Assembly (NCBI GenBank): GCA_019425015.1
Contig: JAHYYJ010000001.1
Coordinates: forward strand, 171,818-235,817
From: Collinsella sp.
GTDB lineage: Bacteria > Actinomycetota > Coriobacteriia > Coriobacteriales > Coriobacteriaceae
Direction: 5' to 3'
Length of the DNA: 64,000 bases
The first letter of the stretch is position 1; every line of letters begins with the position of its first letter. The notes below the pieces were generated by a model. The model saw nothing but the letters and a program-made list of their open reading frames with translations. It was not told the DNA's origin and searched no databases. The position numbers were made by a program, and so were the translations under genes. Of this stretch, positions 15,968 through 25,180 are shown one piece after another.

Positions 15968-16981
15968 CTAGGAATCGCAAGAAGGCATATCTTCAGCGTC
16001 ACACAAATACCATGCGCCGATCACTTTCGACAAAAACGAGAAGGAGGAAGTTATGACCTCCGCACCTTTATAGTAGTTGATGTTGCGATTTGCCCTAGAA
16101 ATAAACTTGGAAAGCGATTGTGCTTTGTGCTTAATAACGCCTTTAGACGACACCTCTTTGTGCAGATATAGCGTTGTGACAATCTGGCGTATTCTCTCAT
16201 TGCTCATCCTTGCCTTACGCTGATAAGAGCCAACCCCATCTATTTTGCTCAATGCCTTCATAACACCGTTATTTGCCCTTCGGGCATTCTCACCCGAAGC
16301 AAGACCATTAAGAATACAACTATTGTGAGCACACGCGTTGCGGAGATCTTTTGCCGCGCGAAGCAAATAAAACCTATCGCGAAGCTCATCATCGTCAAAC
16401 CGTTTGGCGCAAAACAAAATGAATGAATTAAAGGCGCCAAAGGTAATAACTTCCAGAAAGGCCCAGACAGGCACATTAAAACCACTGTATTTTGCAAGAA
16501 TGCCTGCAGAATAGGCACTCGACTCACAACGTGAAATCTCTTTTTTGACCCAGTTGGTCACATTCCCCTTGCTATCAAATGTATCCTGCTCGCTTAAATA
16601 GTCTTGAACGATTTCGTAACCGTCCTCGGCATGCTGCTCTATCCTGCCCAGCAAGTCAACTTTGCAGAAGTGCTCAATATCAAGAGTAAGCGAAATCATC
16701 TCGTTTCGAAGCAACATATCAATAATCGAAAGGTCAACAAGCATCTTGAAATCTAAGTTGACATATTCACCCTTGCGTTTTCCATCAGAAACCTTTGAAA
16801 ATCCGGTGCGGTACGAGCACAAGCGAAAGTAATTGTTGTTCTTCGTCAGATACTCGACCGCCTCTGCCTCGCTCATATAGCGGAAACGGACACCCTTGCT
16901 CTTAAGATGGGAGACTTGTTCCCAAGGAGTAAGCCAAGGCTTTTGATCGCACATATCTTGTTGACGAATAGGACTATTCAT
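15968..16981 (-). CDS. Abi-family (Abi_2/AbiD/F-like) abortive-infection protein with HEPN motif
   Basis: A 337-residue protein of the Abi_2 group. Diagnostic features are KPWLTPWEQVSHLKSKGV and the YL-x-x-NNYFRLCSYRTGF block near the N-terminus, then DLRNACAHNSCIL around residue 225. There R-N-A-C-A-H is the Rx4H motif of HEPN RNases. Related proteins arrest phage by cleaving RNA in infected cells. The ATG at 16981 has GGAGAG 5 bases upstream and the frame is intact. It stands alone among pseudogenes. A defence role is inferred from the family. Confidence 0.8.
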   Translation of the reverse strand: MNSPIRQQDMCDQKPWLTPWEQVSHLKSKGVRFRYMSEAEAVEYLTKNNNYFRLCSYRTGFSKVSDGKRKGEYVNLDFKMLVDLSIIDMLLRNEMISLTLDIEHFCKVDLLGRIEQHAEDGYEIVQDYLSEQDTFDSKGNVTNWVKKEISRCESSAYSAGILAKYSGFNVPVWAFLEVITFGAFNSFILFCAKRFDDDELRDRFYLLRAAKDLRNACAHNSCILNGLASGENARRANNGVMKALSKIDGVGSYQRKARMSNERIRQIVTTLYLHKEVSSKGVIKHKAQSLSKFISRANRNINYYKGAEVITSSFSFLSKVIGAWYLCDAEDMPSCDS

Positions 16982-17175
16982 TGCGCTCTCCAGCGTATTT
17001 GATGAAATAAAAGATCTAATTTTATCCTAACTGTAAATACCTATTAAACAGCCGGACGCTCATGCAAATACATCATGGCACGCCGCCGCCCATCTCGCCT
17101 TGAGCTCGTGACAGCGATAGCCCTCGCGCTTTGCGAATGGTATCTTTGTTGCTGCAAATTAAAACACGCAATACT

Positions 17176-17305
17176 TTAGATAGACGAAATCTGATTGGCG
17201 GGCAACGATGAATGCCGCATCTTATTATCACGGGGATTGTCGCCCCAGAAAAACCCGATATGACAATCGACGTTAGGAACAGTCTTAAAGAATATGACGT
17301 CGCCC
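17176..17305 (-). pseudogene. Fragment of an NlpC/CHAP-like catalytic domain
   Basis: Reads GDVIFFKTVPNVDCHIGFFW, then GDNPRDNKMRHSSLPANQIS to a TAA at 17176. This parallels the end of the hydrolase at 6611-9433 (GDVIFFKTDGSIDCHIGFFW). Only about 42 codons survive, and the catalytic-Cys half is missing. At the upstream end it is fused to an unrelated broken ATPase gene, marking a rearrangement junction near 17,306-17,315. Confidence 0.75.
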
Positions 17306-17314
17306 TCTCTCGAT

Positions 17315-17803
17315 TTAGAACCGTTCGAGAATCTCCTCGGCATTCTCTCGCAGATAGATATCTAGGTCCGGCACGGCAAACTGCACATAGCCCCTCTGTG
17401 GCGCCTGAATAACCTCTCTTTGTAGCAATTTTGCCCTAATGGAGCTGATCTCATTGGTCTTTTTACCCATGCGCCTAGCAATCTCGGATGATTTGGACTG
17501 TTGTTTGTCCTCGCACATCGCCAAAAGGTATTTGATATCGTTAGGCCCCAGTCCGGAAATCGCTGGCTCGTGAACAACATCGTGAAAACGAGCCTCTGCC
17601 AGCGCAATGCCTTCGGTGACGTCGCGCTCGCTCACAATGGCACTTTTGGCACGATGCAAGTTGGAGCGCTGCCAAATGGAATAACCGACCAGTTGCACCA
17701 GATAGGCATAGCCCTTAGTGGCCTTAGCGACTCTCGACAGAAGATTGTCCTCTATGGTCACAGTCGCGACAAAACTATCGCCCATAGAGAGCGCTACCTC
17801 CAC
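17315..17803 (-). pseudogene. C-terminal part of an AAA-type ATP-binding protein
   Basis: About 162 codons equal to the lid and winged-helix end of an AAA_16-like ATPase: RVAKATKGYAYLVQLVGYSI, then RDVTEGIALAEARFHDVVHE, and IRAKLLQREVIQAPQRGYVQ at the winged helix. No Walker motifs are present, and an in-frame stop lies just upstream of the apparent GTG start. It looks like the missing half of the gene whose N-terminus is at 14472 on the other strand. The 210 bases upstream (17804-18013) are AT-rich with several TATCG-type repeats and no gene. Confidence 0.6.
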
Positions 17804-18013
17804 TTGTTTGCCTTTCTAGGGAATCGATTAACAGCCAATCATCGTTTAAATAATTATCGCAGACTATATCGGATAATATCGTGTTGTATAAGTCTGTATA
17901 AACGTATCGCGGAAGTATCGAGCTATCGTGATGCATTGCAGCAAATCGCCTAGACGTTGCTATCTTCTCAGCTCACATCGAAAGTAAGTTGAGGGCTTCC
18001 TAATATCCATTTT

Positions 18014-20500
18014 TTAAAGCGAGAAATACTCGCTCTCAGCGGATAAGTTCGGCCCCAACCACGGATCGCCCGTCAAGAAGAACTCAGGCCAGCGCTGCGT
18101 GAACAGGGCCTGCTCGCGCTTCCAGCGGCGCAGCTTTTCCTCGTTGGTCTCTTCCCTACCGCGCGAGGTGAACTCGTAGTGGTACAGCCCGGCATAGGGC
18201 GTAAAGATGGTACGGTAGCCCGCCTCCCACACGCGCAGGCAAAAGTCCGCATCGTTAAAGCCGACGGCGAATTTCTCATTATAGCCTCCGACCTGCTCAA
18301 ATACGTCACGGCGTACCATCTGGCAGGCGCCCGTCACGGCACTAAAGTTGCCCGGGCGCACAGCGCGGGCAAGATAGCCCTCGCGCTTTGCCGAGAAGTC
18401 CTGGTTGGCATGGGCAAGTGCGCCACGCACGCCAACTAAAATGCCGGCATGTTGCACCAGATGATCGGCAAAGTAGAGTTTGGCGCCCACCACGCCTGCA
18501 TCGGGACGCTGCAGATACCCCATCATCTCTTCGATGAAGTCCGGGCTTATGACCTCGGTATCGTTGTTGAGCAGCAGCAGGTAGTCGCCCTTGGCGTGCT
18601 CCACACCAAAGTTAATGATTTTGGAGTAATTGAACTCGCCCGGCCAGTACATAACGCGCGCGATGCCCTTGCCTTCGGATGCTGCAGCCACACGTTCTGG
18701 CAGGGTTTCGTAATACGCAAACGTCTCCGGGGCTTCGCTGTTGTTCTCCACCAAAACGATCTCGTAGTTGGTATACGTTGCCTTCTGGGCGATCGACATC
18801 ACACAGGCGTCGAGCGTCTCAATGTGATCCTTGGTCGGAATCACAATGCTCACCAGCGGCGCAGGCTCCGGCAGCGCATAGCGCATGCGGTAGACAAACG
18901 GCGTCTCGGTCTCCTCGACCGTTCCGCAAATGCCCAGCGCGTCAAAGTGACACTGAAGCGCAAGGCGCCCGGCTTCGATAGCATACGGCTTGCTATCGGC
19001 AGAGCCATCGGCGGTCGATCCCGGATGCACGCGCCAGTGATACAGCACATGCGCAACGTGCTCAAACCGCGCGCCGGCTGCAAGGCAGCGGAGCGTCAGG
19101 TCGTAGTCCTGGGCACCCGCAACGTCTTCTGGGGACGTGCCAATGTAATCGATGAGCGTCTTCTCCACCATCAGGAAATGCGTCACGCAGTTATGGCTAT
19201 AGAGCAGGTCGACGTTGAGCTTGGTCTTAAAGACCGGCTGGCCCCACTCCCCCGTTTTCTGGAACATGTCCTCATCGCAGAACAGGACCTGGGGACGCTC
19301 GTCCTCGGCAGCCTTGTTCAGCACGGCAACATAGTGGAATAACGCGTCCGGTTCCAGAATGTCGTCATGGTCCAAGAACGCGATGTAGTCGCCCGTCGCA
19401 TGCTCAATACCAGCGTTGGTGTTGACCACAATGCCGCCGTTGCCGGGAAGACCGATGCGACGGATGCGCTCGTCATTGGCATCCGCCGCAAGATTGGCCA
19501 CCGCATCCCATTCGGGTGAGGCGTCCATGAGCAGCAGTTCCCAGTTGTCATAGCTCTGGGCTAGCACCGATTCCAGCAGCTCGCGCAGGTAGACCCGATC
19601 AGTCTTGTAGCACGGCACCACAATGCTCACGAGCGGTCTATAGGCAAAGGCCGCCGAAGCGACACGCTGGCACGCCAAATCGGCCGGCTTTGCGCGATGC
19701 TGTTCAAACCAACGTCGATAAGCTGCGTCGTCTGCACGCGCGTCCTTCATGCGGTTCCAGCTGTCGTCGACCATGCCGTTGTACAGGCGACCATCCATGG
19801 CGCAAAAACCGCTCTGGATTAGGCCCGTGGGATCAGCCGCAATCGCGACAAAATCACGTATATCCTGGGGCATCTCAACGCTCAAATACGTTTTATTGAC
19901 GCGGCATCCGTTCTGCTGCGGCACATCGATCTGCGATTCAAACACATGCACGGTGACATCGATGGCATTCATATGCGCATCGAAAATCTGGAGCTCAGGG
20001 GTGCACTTGGAGTCCCCCACCCACGTAACCTCATAGCGCCACACCGCGCCGGCGTCTGCCGGCAAATAGCGAATGGCATCGATCTCGTAGCGGCCGCAGT
20101 GTTCGCCACGCTGCGCATCGCGGATAAGCGCACACAGCGCAGACTTTGCTTTGTAGTTAATCTTGGATTCCAGCTTGGCCACGCGGCTATCGAGGCGAAT
20201 GGAGCCCAACCTTTGGCCACCGGATGCAAAAACGACATCCATCGACGAGCCATCCAAAAACGGAAGCACCAAGACGGCGAGCTCGCGCCCGTAATCGGAA
20301 ACGGAAGGGCAAAGCGCCAGCACGCGGCCATGATCGACCGGGAGCACCAGCGACGGCACGCAAGAACCGCTCGTCGTCGCATGGGCAAACGCTTGAGAAC
20401 CCTCCCACTCAATAAGCGCGGCGACATCCTGACCGGCAAAACGAAGCAACACAAACAGACGGCCCTGACTGCGGCAAAGTGCCAAACGCTTGATACTCAT
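18014..20500 (-). CDS. Two-domain GT2 glycosyltransferase, 828 aa
   Basis: Probable surface-polysaccharide polymerising or branching enzyme. Residues 1-285 form an uncharacterised, beta-rich N-terminal domain. Residues about 291-500 are a first GT2 domain (PLVSIVVPCYKTDRVYLREL, with DHDD as the metal site in IAFLDHDDILEPDA). Residues about 548-790 are a second (PLVSIVIPTKDHIETLDACV, with LLLNNDTEVI, then GACQMVRRDVFEQVGGYNE). This layout resembles rhamnan and O-antigen multi-domain transferases. It ends the leftward GT cluster directly after the GT gene at 20501. Its last 60 codons recur as decayed copies at 15536 and 11071. Confidence 0.85.
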   Translation of the reverse strand: MSIKRLALCRSQGRLFVLLRFAGQDVAALIEWEGSQAFAHATTSGSCVPSLVLPVDHGRVLALCPSVSDYGRELAVLVLPFLDGSSMDVVFASGGQRLGSIRLDSRVAKLESKINYKAKSALCALIRDAQRGEHCGRYEIDAIRYLPADAGAVWRYEVTWVGDSKCTPELQIFDAHMNAIDVTVHVFESQIDVPQQNGCRVNKTYLSVEMPQDIRDFVAIAADPTGLIQSGFCAMDGRLYNGMVDDSWNRMKDARADDAAYRRWFEQHRAKPADLACQRVASAAFAYRPLVSIVVPCYKTDRVYLRELLESVLAQSYDNWELLLMDASPEWDAVANLAADANDERIRRIGLPGNGGIVVNTNAGIEHATGDYIAFLDHDDILEPDALFHYVAVLNKAAEDERPQVLFCDEDMFQKTGEWGQPVFKTKLNVDLLYSHNCVTHFLMVEKTLIDYIGTSPEDVAGAQDYDLTLRCLAAGARFEHVAHVLYHWRVHPGSTADGSADSKPYAIEAGRLALQCHFDALGICGTVEETETPFVYRMRYALPEPAPLVSIVIPTKDHIETLDACVMSIAQKATYTNYEIVLVENNSEAPETFAYYETLPERVAAASEGKGIARVMYWPGEFNYSKIINFGVEHAKGDYLLLLNNDTEVISPDFIEEMMGYLQRPDAGVVGAKLYFADHLVQHAGILVGVRGALAHANQDFSAKREGYLARAVRPGNFSAVTGACQMVRRDVFEQVGGYNEKFAVGFNDADFCLRVWEAGYRTIFTPYAGLYHYEFTSRGREETNEEKLRRWKREQALFTQRWPEFFLTGDPWLGPNLSAESEYFSL

Positions 20501-21568
20501 CTATACTTCTCGCTTTCCCAGGGCGTTCGCTGCCATGCGTTTGCAGGCACCCAGGCGCCCAAACCTCAAGACGTCGTAATCGAACATGAGCTTCTTGCAC
20601 CCACGGGCATTGGGGGCCTTGCTGGTAAGCGCCACACGCACCATAGCAGCAACAGAAGGAGCGCATTGTGCGAGCGCATCATCGCTGCCCACGGCAGAAC
20701 CGGCAAGTGCCGTGGCAACGGCAGCAAACACCTTGCCGCAGTCCGAACCCAGCAACCTGAGCGCATCGTACAGCACCAGGTCGCAGAGGAAGTACGCCAG
20801 GTCATCGGCATGCTGAGCATCGAGACCGTCGCGCTGCCAGTCAGCCAGCACCGCGGAGTAAATCTTCACGTGCTCCAGCAGACGCGTCTCGTCGTCATAG
20901 CGCATGGTGTCCATAAGTGAGCCCTTGCGCGCCACGCGGTAGTCATACAGCTTGTTCGAAATAAGCGCGCTCTTGCGCGATCGACCGTACACGGCAAAAT
21001 CGAAGACCTGGTCCTCGCCATACTTAACGGTTTCGTCGAACACGATCCCGTTGCCCAACAAAAACTCACGTTTGCAGGCGGTGCGCCATGCAAAGGGGCG
21101 AGACGCTTCCTTAAACAGCAGGCCAGAGCTATAGCCTTCAAACGACACATCGCGTGGGCTCAGCACATAGTTAAGCCACGGATACCCCGCCTCGAGCGGG
21201 TACGGATTCGCGCCAAAGGTCAAAACGTCGCAGTCCTCGCGCTCAAAGGCGTCGACGATCACGCGGCATGCATCGGGCGTAAAGCGATCGTCGGAATCCA
21301 AAAACGCAACGATAGGCGCCGTGGACGCGGCGATGCCTGCATTACGCGCGCTCGACAGGCCGCCGTTCTCCTTATCGACCAGCGTAAAGCGTGCGTCCTT
21401 TTCGCAATAGGCAGCCGCAATATCGCGCGAGCCGTCCGGCGAGCCATCGTTGACCAGCACGCCTTCCCAATCGGGCATGTCCTGCGCAAGCAGGGAGTCC
21501 AGGCACCAGGCCAGGCACTCCTCCACTTTATAGATGGGAACGACAACGGAAATCTTGGGGGTAGCCAT
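20501..21568 (-). CDS. GT2 family glycosyltransferase, 355 aa
   Basis: N-terminal GT-A domain: ISVVVPIYKVEECLAWCLDS, the VNDGSPDGS loop, and VAFLDSDDRFTPDA as the DxD-type metal site. The C-terminal 200 residues are helical and typical of CpsJ/EpsJ-like transferases. I chose the ATG at 21568 because AGGAG lies 9 bases upstream; the in-frame GTG at 21574 is only 3 bases from it. Stop and start abut the next GT gene (18014-20500), so the two are co-transcribed. Donor and acceptor sugars cannot be read from sequence. Confidence 0.85.
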   Translation of the reverse strand: MATPKISVVVPIYKVEECLAWCLDSLLAQDMPDWEGVLVNDGSPDGSRDIAAAYCEKDARFTLVDKENGGLSSARNAGIAASTAPIVAFLDSDDRFTPDACRVIVDAFEREDCDVLTFGANPYPLEAGYPWLNYVLSPRDVSFEGYSSGLLFKEASRPFAWRTACKREFLLGNGIVFDETVKYGEDQVFDFAVYGRSRKSALISNKLYDYRVARKGSLMDTMRYDDETRLLEHVKIYSAVLADWQRDGLDAQHADDLAYFLCDLVLYDALRLLGSDCGKVFAAVATALAGSAVGSDDALAQCAPSVAAMVRVALTSKAPNARGCKKLMFDYDVLRFGRLGACKRMAANALGKREV

Positions 21569-21580
21569 AGTCACTCGCTC

Positions 21581-22699
21581 CTACTGTGCGGCCGGAACAT
21601 CATCAGGGTGCGGGTTGCCGCCGTAGGTGCGCTGATACGTCAGCACGCGCCAGACCAGCGGCAGGCCGCCAATCTTAAAGTAATGCTTAAACGTATTGAG
21701 CTTGCCCGGCTTCTTAAAGTCAAAGCGCGAATCGATATAGGCGCGGGGCGACTTGACCATCAGGCGCAAGTCGGTCTCGCCACGTGGATCGAACAGCGAC
21801 AGGTCAAAGCGACCGGCATCCCAATCGGACTTGAGCTCGGGAGAGGCCTTCTCCCAAAACTGCTCACGCAGCTCATCGACCAGGCGCTCATCATTCCAAC
21901 GGTACGTATCGACCTTCATGCGCATTAAGATACCCTGAAGCTGAGCATTAAGCTCGGGACGTTGATCCAAAAAACGTTGCATCTCGGCATATTCGTCGCA
22001 CACGCAAAACACCTTGTTGGGCGAATTAACGGAGCTCTTCTCGTTATCCTGGCGATAGCACAAAATGGGATCCGCAATAAACGCGGCACGCTCGGCGCAA
22101 GCCCAAACCTTAAAGTTAAAGCCCGCATCCTGATACGAGGCACCCGGCGTGGGAAGGAAACGGATCTGATTGTCGTTGAGGAACTCACGCCGATAGATAG
22201 CCGACCAAATGGAAGGTTTGCGGTAGAAGATGCCCGGGCGATCGACGGGGCGATACGCGGCGCCCGTCATATGCTCGTCGATGATCCCAAACAGCTCACG
22301 GCGCTCGCTGGGCGTGGACCAATACAGGTAAAAGTCGCCCTTTACCACATCGGCATGCTCAGTATCGGCCTTGGCGACCAGCTTTTGGAGCGAATCCTCA
22401 AACATAAAGTCGTCAGACTCAAGGATGCCCACGTACTCACCGCGCGCCATCTCCAGGCCGCGGTTCATCGAGTCGCCGTAGCCGCTGTTGGCTTTGTCGA
22501 TCATCTTTACACGAGAGTCGCGCTCCATGTACTCGCGGATGATATCCGGCGAGCTATCGGTGGAGCCGTCGTTGATACAGATGATCTCGATGTCCTTGAG
22601 CGTCTGAGCCACGGCGGAATCGAGGCACTCGCGCAGGTAGCGTTCGACATTGCAGATGGGGACAAGCAGCGAAACTTTAGGGGTATCAGAGTTCTGCAA
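21581..22699 (-). CDS. GT2 family glycosyltransferase, 372 aa
   Basis: Starts at a TTG (22699) with AGGAGG 5 bases upstream. A much longer in-frame reading to 22918 lacks an SD and overlaps the next gene, so I rejected it. The GT2 core is VSLLVPICNVERYLRECLDS, IICINDGSTDSSPDIIREYM and GILESDDFMFEDSL with the metal-binding acidic pair. It is a close paralogue of the gene at 23821-24924: long runs such as DKANSGYGDSMN and GLEMARG are shared. This indicates tandem duplication within the cluster. The protein is probably cytoplasmic and membrane-associated. Confidence 0.85.
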   Translation of the reverse strand: MQNSDTPKVSLLVPICNVERYLRECLDSAVAQTLKDIEIICINDGSTDSSPDIIREYMERDSRVKMIDKANSGYGDSMNRGLEMARGEYVGILESDDFMFEDSLQKLVAKADTEHADVVKGDFYLYWSTPSERRELFGIIDEHMTGAAYRPVDRPGIFYRKPSIWSAIYRREFLNDNQIRFLPTPGASYQDAGFNFKVWACAERAAFIADPILCYRQDNEKSSVNSPNKVFCVCDEYAEMQRFLDQRPELNAQLQGILMRMKVDTYRWNDERLVDELREQFWEKASPELKSDWDAGRFDLSLFDPRGETDLRLMVKSPRAYIDSRFDFKKPGKLNTFKHYFKIGGLPLVWRVLTYQRTYGGNPHPDDVPAAQ

Positions 22700-22773
22700 G
22701 AGAACCTCCTGTTGAATAGCGTGTAACAGGGTTATTTTAGCAGCCGAGTTGCGGCGGGCGGCAGCGCTTGGAA

Positions 22774-23814
22774 CTAGAGAAAGCGCTCCAGGCAGGCTTT
22801 GAGACCGCGAGTCGAAAGATAGAACAGCGTGGCGTCTGCCATCGAAACGCCCGTGGTCGCCGCAACGAGCTTGTGGGCAACACGGCGAACGGCGCCCTTG
22901 GCAGGCATATCCGCCCACTCCGTTCCCAAAAACGTCGTGAGGTCCATGTTGACGCGAGCCGCCACGCGAGGGAAGTCATCGGCATCCAAGCGCGCCAGGT
23001 CGAACACAATGAGGTCCAAAAACCAAGTTATCAGCTCGCCGGGACACAGGTCCAAAAGACCGTAGGCTGCCCAGTCCTCCAAGACCTCCTCGAGCATTCT
23101 CATGTGGGCGTCAAGCTTTTTGGCGCGAGCCTCGGCACTGTTGAACTCGTGCGTCGCCGATTCGCTCTCCATCACGTAGTGGTAGAACTTGTCCGGCATG
23201 ACGACGGTCTTGCGGGCAAGCGCATAAGCCGCGAATTGGAAGACGACGTCCTCGCCCAAAGCCAAACCGGGGGCGAAGCGAATGCCTTCGCGATTAAGCA
23301 GCTCGCGCGAAAAAGCCGCACGGCAGGCATAGGGCTGCGCATTCGAATGGAACAGCAGTTGGGAATCACGGGCGCCGAAGGTACCAGCTTTGGGGCTCAT
23401 GAGTTGCTGGACGCGTTTGGGGGCAGCATCGGCAGGTTCACAGACGCCCCCAAAAACGGCAGCCTCGGCATCTGCAGACTCCATGGCATGCAGCACACGC
23501 TCGACCGTCTGGGGATCGATGTAATCGTCGGCGTCCACAAAAAAGACGGTCTCGCCCTCGGCGGCATCGATACCGGCATTTCGAGCACACGAGACACCCG
23601 CGTTTTCCTGGTCAATCACCAGTACGCGATCGTCGGCCTGCGCGATCTGGCGCAACACGTTCAACGAATCATCAGTCGAACCGTCGTTGACGCAGACAAC
23701 CTGAATCGAGCGCTCGGACTGGGCCAACAGCGAATCAACGCATCGCTGAATGGAACACGCAGAGTTGTAAACGGGGACGACAATGGTAGCTTTAGGACAC
23801 GAGACCTCTCCCAT
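22774..23814 (-). CDS. GT2 family glycosyltransferase, 346 aa
   Basis: GT-A fold with ATIVVPVYNSACSIQRCVDS at the N-terminus, VVCVNDGSTDDSLNVLRQIA, and TVFFVDADDYIDPQTVE as the acidic metal site. The helical C-terminal half has the VMESESATHEFNSAEARAKK segment typical of capsular and exopolysaccharide transferases. The ATG at 23814 lies 6 bases after the previous stop with a GAGGGGG SD. It is sandwiched between the two paralogous GT genes, and all are read leftward as one unit. Confidence 0.85.
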   Translation of the reverse strand: MGEVSCPKATIVVPVYNSACSIQRCVDSLLAQSERSIQVVCVNDGSTDDSLNVLRQIAQADDRVLVIDQENAGVSCARNAGIDAAEGETVFFVDADDYIDPQTVERVLHAMESADAEAAVFGGVCEPADAAPKRVQQLMSPKAGTFGARDSQLLFHSNAQPYACRAAFSRELLNREGIRFAPGLALGEDVVFQFAAYALARKTVVMPDKFYHYVMESESATHEFNSAEARAKKLDAHMRMLEEVLEDWAAYGLLDLCPGELITWFLDLIVFDLARLDADDFPRVAARVNMDLTTFLGTEWADMPAKGAVRRVAHKLVAATTGVSMADATLFYLSTRGLKACLERFL

Positions 23815-23820
23815 GCCGAC

Positions 23821-24924
23821 CTACCCCCTCAGCGATTCGATGAGGAAGGCGGCAACCACGCCTGGGCCTCCAACCGAGGCGTAATACTTAGCACGCCCCA
23901 AGGCGCCATCCGTCGCAAAACTCGGATGCTCGTCAACCCAGCCCTCAGGATCTTTGAGAATGGCAGCGAGATTCGCGCGCTTCCACGGCTTGAGGTCATC
24001 AAGCGAAAAGTCCCCCGCGTCCAAGGCCGCCTGAAATTCCTTAGCCATCTGCACCAGGAACTCCTTATAGAACTTAGGCGCCAAGCGCACGTAGTTCCAC
24101 ATGTACGAATCGTACTTAATGAGCTGATTGAACTTGAGCATGCGCGCGACGTCATCACTTGCGTGGTCGCGGGCATAATCCTCTCGAATCCAACGCTCAA
24201 TCTCGGCATACTCGGTATTGACGCAAAAGACCTTAGCCGAAGCATTGACCGAGGAATTCTCGTTGTCCTGGCGATACGACAACACGGCATCGTGCAGATA
24301 AACAGCCTTATCGGCGCACGCGATCACCTTAAAGGCGAATGACGTGTCCTGAAAGGATGCTCCCGGAGTCGGTAGGAACGTAATGCCGTTGCGCTCAAGA
24401 AAATCGCGACGGTACACGGCCGACCAAATCGACGGCTTTTGCTTAAAGAACTGTGTCGTATCGCTCGGGTGCACCGGATTGCCGCAGTCCTTGGCCTTAA
24501 ACATCTCGTGCAGCGAACGGCGTTCCTCGGGCTTAGACCAGTAGAAATCAAAGTTCGCCTTAGCAAAGTCGGCATTATTGCTATCGGCGGCCGAGACAAG
24601 CTTTTCGAGTGCGTCAGGCGCCATAAAGTCATCGGACTCCAAGATGCCAACATACTTGCCACGCGCCATCTCCAGACCGTGGTTCATCGAGTCGCCGTAG
24701 CCGCTGTTGGCCTTGTCGATCATCTTGACGCGCTCATCGCGCTCCATATACTCGCGGATAATCGCCGGCGAGTTGTCGGTCGACCCGTCGTTAATGCAGA
24801 TGATCTCAATATCCTTGAGCGTCTGCGCCAGGGCGGAATCGAGGCACTCGCGCAGGTAGCGCTGAACATTGTAAATGGGAATAAGCAGCGACAGAACAGG
24901 GCTGCCAGAGGCGTTAGTAGACAA
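23821..24924 (-). CDS. GT2 family glycosyltransferase, 367 aa
   Basis: First gene of the four-gene leftward GT run. The GT2 core is LSLLIPIYNVQRYLRECLDS, IICINDGSTDNSPAIIREYM and GILESDDFMAPDALEKLV. It is paralogous to the gene at 21581-22699 over nearly its whole length, including the mid-protein CYRQDNE/SYRQDNENSSVN block. Upstream (24925-25180) is a 256-base divergent intergenic region shared with the rightward GT at 25181 and presumably holding both promoters. Confidence 0.85.
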   Translation of the reverse strand: MSTNASGSPVLSLLIPIYNVQRYLRECLDSALAQTLKDIEIICINDGSTDNSPAIIREYMERDERVKMIDKANSGYGDSMNHGLEMARGKYVGILESDDFMAPDALEKLVSAADSNNADFAKANFDFYWSKPEERRSLHEMFKAKDCGNPVHPSDTTQFFKQKPSIWSAVYRRDFLERNGITFLPTPGASFQDTSFAFKVIACADKAVYLHDAVLSYRQDNENSSVNASAKVFCVNTEYAEIERWIREDYARDHASDDVARMLKFNQLIKYDSYMWNYVRLAPKFYKEFLVQMAKEFQAALDAGDFSLDDLKPWKRANLAAILKDPEGWVDEHPSFATDGALGRAKYYASVGGPGVVAAFLIESLRG

Positions 24925-25180
24925 ATGTGCTCCTTAGGAAATACCTGTCGTTTCATGGTATCAAAGGGTTAGCGCGCCAGCGGGCGTTTATATAATCTAT
25001 GGAGCCTCTCGCGGGCAAAGTAGCCCCAAATCATGCGGCGGGCCCATGACAGGTTCCTGCGTTTTATTCAAAGCTTGCCGTCAAGGTGCGCCGAGCCTTT
25101 ACAATAGGACAGTCCCAAGGACGTATTCGATAGCTTCCGTGCAGCGCATGCGCGCCGCGCGTGAAAGGATATATTGCCCC

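Noticed and set aside
22768..24342. 524-codon plus-strand frame opposite two glycosyltransferase genes
   Set aside because: It crosses the boundary of two well-supported minus-strand genes; shadow of biased codons.
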